Below, piece after piece: positions 15,354-19,354 of a DNA stretch of 19,354 bases. Position 1 is the first letter of the stretch. The number at the start of each line of letters is the position of its first letter. The DNA is taken from assembly GCA_900766185.1 (NCBI GenBank), contig CAAFUL010000027.1:1-19354 (forward strand). Reading direction: 5' to 3'. Under the pieces are notes generated by a model. That model was not told where the DNA came from, did no database searches, and was given only the letters and a program-made list of their open reading frames with translations. The translations under genes were made by a program, and so were the position numbers. The stretch is from an uncultured Johnsonella sp. Its GTDB lineage: Bacteria; Bacillota; Clostridia; Lachnospirales; Lachnospiraceae.

Positions 15354-15866
15354 ATGGCAAAAGTAGGTATTGTAATGGGTAGTGATTCGGATATGTCTGT
15401 AATGGCACAGGCTGCTGATTTCTTGGAGAAAATGGGTATAGATTTTGAGATGAAGATAATCTCAGCACACAGAGAGCCGGACATATTCTTTGAATGGGCT
15501 AAAACAGCTTACGACAGAGGTATAAGGGTTATTATAGCAGGAGCGGGAAAGGCGGCTCACCTTCCGGGTATGTGTGCAGCGTTATTTACACTGCCTGTTA
15601 TAGGAGTTCCTATCAAAACTTCGGATCTTGGAGGAGTTGACTCACTTTATTCTATAGTGCAGATGCCCTCAGGAATACCTACCGCTACAGTGGCTATAGG
15701 AGGAGGTAAAAATGCCGGTATACTTGCTGCCAAGATACTGGCGGTTTCAGATATGGAATTGCTTGCTAAGTTAAAACAATTTTCCAAGGAAATGGAAGCG
15801 GAAGTTGTGGCAAAGGATGAAGAGCTTAAAGCAATAGGTTACAAAGAGTATCTTAAGAAAAAATAA
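15354..15866 (+). CDS. purE: N5-carboxyaminoimidazole ribonucleotide mutase (PurE, class I)
   Basis: Class I PurE converts N5-CAIR to CAIR in purine synthesis and depends on PurK, which is not in this window. The 170-aa protein has MGSDSD (8-13) for the phosphate of the substrate, the catalytic histidine H39 in SAHREP, and GAGKAAHLPGM (63-73). The usual SAHRTP reads SAHREP here, and GAGGAAHLPG reads GAGKAAHLPG. The LPGM segment argues for class I and against the CO2-using class II type. AAGGAG precedes the ATG by about 7 bp. Confidence 0.95.
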   Translation: MAKVGIVMGSDSDMSVMAQAADFLEKMGIDFEMKIISAHREPDIFFEWAKTAYDRGIRVIIAGAGKAAHLPGMCAALFTLPVIGVPIKTSDLGGVDSLYSIVQMPSGIPTATVAIGGGKNAGILAAKILAVSDMELLAKLKQFSKEMEAEVVAKDEELKAIGYKEYLKKK

Positions 15867-15897
15867 TAAATCTAAGTTTTAATACAGGAGGAGAATC

Positions 15898-16923
15898 GTG
15901 GATTATAAAAGTGCGGGTGTGGATATAGAGGCAGGTTATGAGTCTGTGGAACTTATAAAAAAGCATGTTAAGGAGACCTTAAGACCTGAAGTACTTGGGG
16001 CACTTGGAGGGTTTTCAGGTGCATTTTCCGCAAAGGCTTTTAAGGATATGGAAGAGCCTGTTTTGCTTTCAGGTACTGACGGAGTAGGCACTAAGTTAAA
16101 GCTTGCGTTTATTATGGACAAACATGATACTATAGGTATAGACTGTGTTGCCATGTGTGTAAATGATGTAGCCTGTGCAGGAGCCGAGCCTTTATTTTTC
16201 CTTGACTATATAGCTTGCGGAAAGAATATACCGCAAAGAATAGCGGATATAGTATCAGGTGTTGCGGCAGGTTGTAAGCTTTCAGGTGCAGCCTTGATAG
16301 GCGGTGAAACTGCTGAAATGCCGGGATTTTATGCCGAAGATGAGTATGACTTGGCAGGATTTTGTGTAGGTGTTGCGGATAAAAAAGACCTTATAGACGG
16401 TTCAGGTTTAAAAGAAGGCGACATACTTATAGGTATAACCTCAAGCGGTGTTCACAGCAACGGTTTTTCGTTGGTAAGAAAAGTATTTGATATGAGTAAG
16501 GAGTCTTTATCAAAGCACTATGATAGCCTTGGACAAACTCTTGGAGAAGCTCTGCTTGCTCCTACAAAGATTTATGTAAACGCATTAAAGGCGGTAAAAG
16601 AAGCAAATATTAAGATACACGCCTGCTCACATATAACCGGAGGAGGCTTTTACGAGAATATACCGAGAATGTTGACTGCTACTTATGATGCTGTAGTTGA
16701 AAAAAGCTCATATCCTGTACCTGAGATATTTAATTTACTTAAAAAAACAGGAGATATCGAAGAAAATATAATGTATAATACCTTTAACATGGGTATAGGC
16801 ATGGTGCTTGCGGTGGAAGAAAAAGAAGCTCAAAAAGTTCTCGAAGTTCTTTCTTCTATAGGAGAGACGGCTTATAAAATAGGTTATATAAGAGCCGGCA
16901 GGGGAGAACTTGAATTATGCTAA
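15898..16923 (+). CDS. purM: Phosphoribosylformylglycinamidine cyclo-ligase (AIR synthetase)
   Basis: PurM closes FGAM to AIR with ATP, the step before the PurK/PurE pair. The 341-aa protein shows LLSGTDGVGTKLKLA (about 56-70), the glycine-rich ATP and substrate region. GIDCVAMCVNDVACAGAEP follows, then LIGGETAEMPG and SSGVHSNGFSLVR, all typical of the PurM/ThiL/HypE superfamily. The start codon is GTG, with AGGAGGAG about 5 bp upstream; no ATG lies near it. The gap from purE is 31 bp. Its last bases overlap the purN start by 7 bp. Confidence 0.96.
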   Translation: MDYKSAGVDIEAGYESVELIKKHVKETLRPEVLGALGGFSGAFSAKAFKDMEEPVLLSGTDGVGTKLKLAFIMDKHDTIGIDCVAMCVNDVACAGAEPLFFLDYIACGKNIPQRIADIVSGVAAGCKLSGAALIGGETAEMPGFYAEDEYDLAGFCVGVADKKDLIDGSGLKEGDILIGITSSGVHSNGFSLVRKVFDMSKESLSKHYDSLGQTLGEALLAPTKIYVNALKAVKEANIKIHACSHITGGGFYENIPRMLTATYDAVVEKSSYPVPEIFNLLKKTGDIEENIMYNTFNMGIGMVLAVEEKEAQKVLEVLSSIGETAYKIGYIRAGRGELELC

Positions 16924-17525
16924 GCTTAGCGGTGCTTGTAAGCGGAGGAGGAACGAATTTACAGGCAATAATTGATGCTATAGAAAATAATTCTATAAAA
17001 GGTGCCAAAGTAGATTTGGTTATTTCAAGCAGTGAGAGCGCCTATGCCATTGAAAGGGCAAAAAAGCACGGTATCAAAACCGAAACTATAGTGCCTAAAA
17101 ATTTTTCTTCTAAAGCTGAGTATGATAAGGCTCTTTTTGAGTGTTTAAGTAAGGCAAAGCCGGACTTGATAGTATTAGCCGGATTTCTTACTGCCATACC
17201 TGCTAAAATAATTGAGGGCTTCAGGGGTAAAATAATCAATATACACCCTTCGCTTATACCCAGCTTTTGCGGTAAGGGTTACTACGGCATACATGTGCAT
17301 GAGGCGGCACTTAAAAGAGGAGTAAAGATTACCGGAGCGACTGTACATTATGTGGATGAAGATTTGGATACAGGTCCTATAATACTGCAAAAGGCTGTAG
17401 AGGTAAGAGAGGAAGATACTCCTCAAATATTACAAAAGAGGGTAATGGAAGAGGCGGAGCATATTATATTGCCTGAGGCTATCAATATGATTGCCGCTGA
17501 CCTAAAAAAGCAGGAGGAAGTATGA
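16917..17525 (+). CDS. purN: Phosphoribosylglycinamide formyltransferase (GAR transformylase)
   Basis: PurN transfers a formyl group from 10-formyl-THF to GAR, using the product of PurD encoded next. In this 202-aa protein the phosphate-binding SGGGTNLQAI is at 9-18. The catalytic triad corresponding to N106, H108 and D144 of the E. coli enzyme is N108, H110 (NIHPSLIPSF) and D151 (LDTGP). GGGGAG lies about 10 bp before the ATG, inside purM. Overlaps on both sides (7 bp with purM, 4 bp with purD) indicate coupled translation. Confidence 0.96.
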   Translation: MLSLAVLVSGGGTNLQAIIDAIENNSIKGAKVDLVISSSESAYAIERAKKHGIKTETIVPKNFSSKAEYDKALFECLSKAKPDLIVLAGFLTAIPAKIIEGFRGKIINIHPSLIPSFCGKGYYGIHVHEAALKRGVKITGATVHYVDEDLDTGPIILQKAVEVREEDTPQILQKRVMEEAEHIILPEAINMIAADLKKQEEV

Positions 17526-18781
17526 AAGTATTAGTAGTAGGCGGCGGTGGAAGAGAGCATGCAATATGCGAATGTCTGTCAAGAAGCAAAAGAGTAAGTA
17601 AGATTTATGCCGCACCCGGAAATGCAGGAATTGCAAACCTCGCTGAATGTGTAGACATATCCGTAATGGACTTTGAAGGCTTAATAGACCTTGTAAAAAA
17701 AGAAGGCATAGACTTAAGCATTATAGGTATGGACGATCCTCTATGTGCCGGTATAGTTGATGCCTTTGAAAGCGAGGGGCTTAGAGTATTCGGACCGAGA
17801 AAGGCTGCGGCGATACTGGAAGGCTCCAAGGCTTTTTCCAAGGAGCTCATGAAAAAGTACTCCATACCTACAGCGGAGTATGAGTGTTTTGATAACTATG
17901 ATAAGGCGGCTGCTTATCTTGAAAGTTGTAAGTATCCTACTGTAATAAAGGCGGACGGACTTGCACTGGGTAAAGGTGTCTATATATGCAAGGATAAGAA
18001 AGAAGCCATGGAAGCTCTGAAAGAAATCATGGTAGATAAAAAGCACAGCACAGCCGGAGATAAGATAGTTATAGAAGAGTTTATGGAAGGAAGAGAGGTA
18101 AGCGTACTCAGCTTTGTAGACGGTAAGACTATTAAGATAATGAGTTCAGCCCAAGATCATAAAAGAGCCTATGATAATAATGAAGGACCCAATACCGGCG
18201 GTATGGGAACATTTTCCCCAAGTCCTTTCTATACTAAAGAGGTAGATGAGTTTTGTAAAAAGCATATTTATCAAAAAACAGTCGATGCCATGAGAGAAAG
18301 TGGCAGAGAGTTTAAGGGAATCATATTCTTCGGGCTTATGCTTACCAAAGACGGCCCTAAGGTGCTTGAGTATAATGCAAGATTCGGTGATCCTGAAACT
18401 CAAGTTGTACTTCCAAGACTAAGGAGCGATTTGGTAGACATAGTAGAGGCTTGCATAGATGGAAAACTTGAAAATATAGATATAGACTTTGAAGATAATG
18501 CGGCTGTCTGTGTAGTACTTGCAAGTAAGGGCTATCCTAAGGCTTATGAAAAGGGCTTTGTTATAGAGGGGCTTGATGCTATAAGTAAGAAAGAGGATGT
18601 TTACTGTTTTCATGCCGGAACCAAGTTTAAAGACGGTAAAATAGTTACTAACGGAGGCAGAGTTTTAGGCATAAGTGCCAAAGCTAAAAGTATAAAAGAA
18701 GCCAGAGAAAAAGCCTATAAATCCACAGAACTTATAGGTTTTGAAAATAAGTATATGAGAACTGATATAGCTGATATATAA
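17522..18781 (+). CDS. purD: Phosphoribosylamine--glycine ligase (GAR synthetase)
   Basis: PurD is an ATP-grasp enzyme that joins phosphoribosylamine to glycine, the second step of purine synthesis. The 419-aa protein starts with the dinucleotide-like GGGGREHA (7-14) and has FGPRKAAAILEGSKAF (about 89-104). The ATP-grasp lysine region VIKADGLALGKG, NEGPNTGGMGTFSPSP and the metal-binding LEYNARFGDPETQ are also present. Length is typical. GAGGA lies a few bases before the ATG, which overlaps the purN stop. The usual clostridial purH between purN and purD is absent here. The stop codon overlaps the ribosome binding site of a small downstream gene. Confidence 0.97.
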   Translation: MKVLVVGGGGREHAICECLSRSKRVSKIYAAPGNAGIANLAECVDISVMDFEGLIDLVKKEGIDLSIIGMDDPLCAGIVDAFESEGLRVFGPRKAAAILEGSKAFSKELMKKYSIPTAEYECFDNYDKAAAYLESCKYPTVIKADGLALGKGVYICKDKKEAMEALKEIMVDKKHSTAGDKIVIEEFMEGREVSVLSFVDGKTIKIMSSAQDHKRAYDNNEGPNTGGMGTFSPSPFYTKEVDEFCKKHIYQKTVDAMRESGREFKGIIFFGLMLTKDGPKVLEYNARFGDPETQVVLPRLRSDLVDIVEACIDGKLENIDIDFEDNAAVCVVLASKGYPKAYEKGFVIEGLDAISKKEDVYCFHAGTKFKDGKIVTNGGRVLGISAKAKSIKEAREKAYKSTELIGFENKYMRTDIADI

Positions 18782-18793
18782 AGGAGGTATTGT

Positions 18794-18910
18794 ATGTCGT
18801 TGATTATAGTATTTGTAATTGGTATACCGGTATTGATAGCAGTTGTTGCGGTTGTTGCCACTATTTCAAGTATAGGTGGTGTAGTGGACGAGGACAATGA
18901 AGATGAATAA
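18794..18910 (+). CDS. Small membrane protein with acidic tail, 38 aa
   Basis: The frame MSLIIVFVIG... runs 38 codons to TAA. A perfect AAGGAGGT (18781-18788) sits 5 bp before the ATG and shares its first base with the purD stop codon, so it is almost surely translated with the pur operon. Residues about 3-29 form one hydrophobic segment, and the last eight (VDEDNEDE) are strongly acidic. There is no signal-peptide cleavage site or known family. A regulator or partner role is possible but not shown. Confidence 0.65.
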   Translation: MSLIIVFVIGIPVLIAVVAVVATISSIGGVVDEDNEDE

Positions 18911-18948
18911 GTAGAGTTTTACGCTGACATAAAAAGTCATAAACTTAA

Positions 18949-19037
18949 GTTACGGTTTAGATAGGTCATCTATCTTCGTCAAAAAACTAAAAATGCTTAC
19001 ATAGCCGTAACTGTAAATCATCGGCTTAGGCTATGTA
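18949..19037 (+). ncRNA. Structured RNA region downstream of the pur operon (3' UTR or separate small RNA)
   Basis: GTTACGG (18949-18955) can pair with CCGTAAC (19005-19011), enclosing a small GATAG/CTATC hairpin (18960-18974). TACATAGCC (18998-19006) can pair with GGCTATGTA (19029-19037). The two long pairings share only CC, so they either exclude each other or form a pseudoknot through GTTAC and GTAAC. The strong terminator at 19041-19088 follows directly. A weak promoter (TTTACG 18918-18923, TAAACT 18940-18945, 16 bp apart) could start a separate RNA of about 140 nt. It matches no riboswitch or small RNA that I know. Confidence 0.4.
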
Positions 19038-19040
19038 TCT

Positions 19041-19088
19041 GCCCTTCTTGGGTTGCAGGTGAATATGCAGCTTAGAGGAGGGCTTTTT
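19041..19088 (+). terminator. Intrinsic terminator after the pur operon
   Basis: GCCCTTCT (19041-19048) pairs with AGGAGGGC (19076-19083) with one G-U. GGGTTGCA (19050-19057) pairs with TGCAGCTT (19066-19073) with three wobbles around an 8-nt loop. Five T residues follow (19084-19088). It closes the purE-to-small-protein transcript or the candidate RNA in front of it. Confidence 0.75.
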
Positions 19089-19120
19089 ATATACTCAAAA
19101 TTCATTACAGATGTCTTGTA

Positions 19121-19354
19121 GGGGAGTTAGTAACATAAACAATGGTCAGCAAACACAAACAGTAGTCAAAAACGATTGCACAGTAACAATTAAACAGAAA
19201 CACTCCCTATTTCAATCATACTCGCAGTACTGTTAATAAAGTTTCGACTTTACTTAGACAGACTGCGGAACTCGCTTGTCCACCAAAAAGCATGGTGGAC
19301 TGACGCTCAAACAGTCCTCGTCTGTAAAGTTTGTAACTCACTTTATTAACAGTA
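19121..19354 (+). repeat. Structured intergenic repeat, copy C (candidate ncRNA or palindromic element)
   Basis: This copy starts with GGGGAGTT and is cut by the window end. Nested pairs are: GGGAGT (19122-19127) with ACTCCC (19202-19207); a perfect 15-bp stem, 19228-19242 with 19340-19354; ACTTT (19247-19251) with AAAGT (19326-19330); ACAGAC (19258-19263) with GTCTGT (19320-19325); and the apical GTCCACC (19278-19284) with GGTGGAC (19294-19300). Conserved unpaired blocks shared with copy A are TTCAATCATACTCGCAG (19211-19227, nearly identical), TGCGGAACTCG (19264-19274) and AACAGTCCTC (19310-19319). It has no ORF. Compared with copy A it carries about 45 extra bases between 19144 and 19191. 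Confidence 0.82.

Noticed and set aside
18949..19088. 6S RNA
   Set aside because: 6S has a closing stem between its 5' and 3' ends and one long rod with a central bubble. Here the 3' end forms its own terminator hairpin and does not pair with the 5' part.
19228..19354. Copy C as an integron attC site
   Set aside because: The long palindrome with conserved unpaired bases recalls attC, but the terminal RYYYAAC/GTTRRRY boxes are absent and there is no integrase or cassette array.

Overview
The window reads as a chromosomal segment of a low-GC Gram-positive anaerobe, most likely a Lachnospiraceae (Clostridia) relative. The reasons are the AT-rich codon use, strong AAGGAGG-type ribosome binding sites, the gene families present (DUF1292, Mbeg1-like hydrolase, VanZ, long M29 aminopeptidase, PyrK/PyrD class 1B) and the way they are grouped. 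Genus is not determinable from sequence reading alone. Most of the window is ordinary housekeeping DNA. No transposase, phage, CRISPR or defence genes were seen.

Layout. 1-190: a structured intergenic repeat (copy A, minus strand). 200-1285 (-): YprB-type DEDD exonuclease with its own promoter. 1547-5407 (+): ruvA-ruvB and a U32-family peptidase/hydroxylase. 5629-7733 (+): Nudix hydrolase, DUF1292 protein and Mbeg1-like alpha/beta hydrolase. 7737-8486 (-): GNAT acetyltransferase, convergent, with a terminator stem that reaches into the 3' end of the hydrolase gene. 8487-8896: 410 bp without a gene, holding a truncated repeat copy (B) and the pyr promoter. 8897-12187 (+): pyrF-pyrK-pyrD-pyrE, the last steps of UMP synthesis plus the electron-transfer subunit of PyrD. 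12220-15251 (+): a 49-aa membrane peptide, a VanZ-like protein, a three-TM protein of unknown function and an M29 aminopeptidase with a large N-terminal extension, all tightly spaced behind pyrE. 15354-18781 (+): purE-purM-purN-purD, followed at once by a 38-aa membrane peptide. 18911-19354: 444 bp without a gene, holding a structured RNA region, a strong terminator (19041-19088) and repeat copy C.

The pyr and pur blocks both make nucleotides, but neither pathway is complete here: carAB, pyrB, pyrC, purF, purL, purC, purB, purK and purH must lie elsewhere. No PyrR attenuator or purine riboswitch was seen in front of either block.

The most interesting signal is the repeat family (A, B, C). 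Copies A and C differ in sequence in several paired segments, yet each keeps perfect base pairing, while the unpaired segments are nearly identical. That pattern of compensatory change points to selection on a folded structure (an RNA, or a hairpin DNA) and I do not recognise it as a known family. Both full copies run off the window edges, so the 3' end of the element is not seen.
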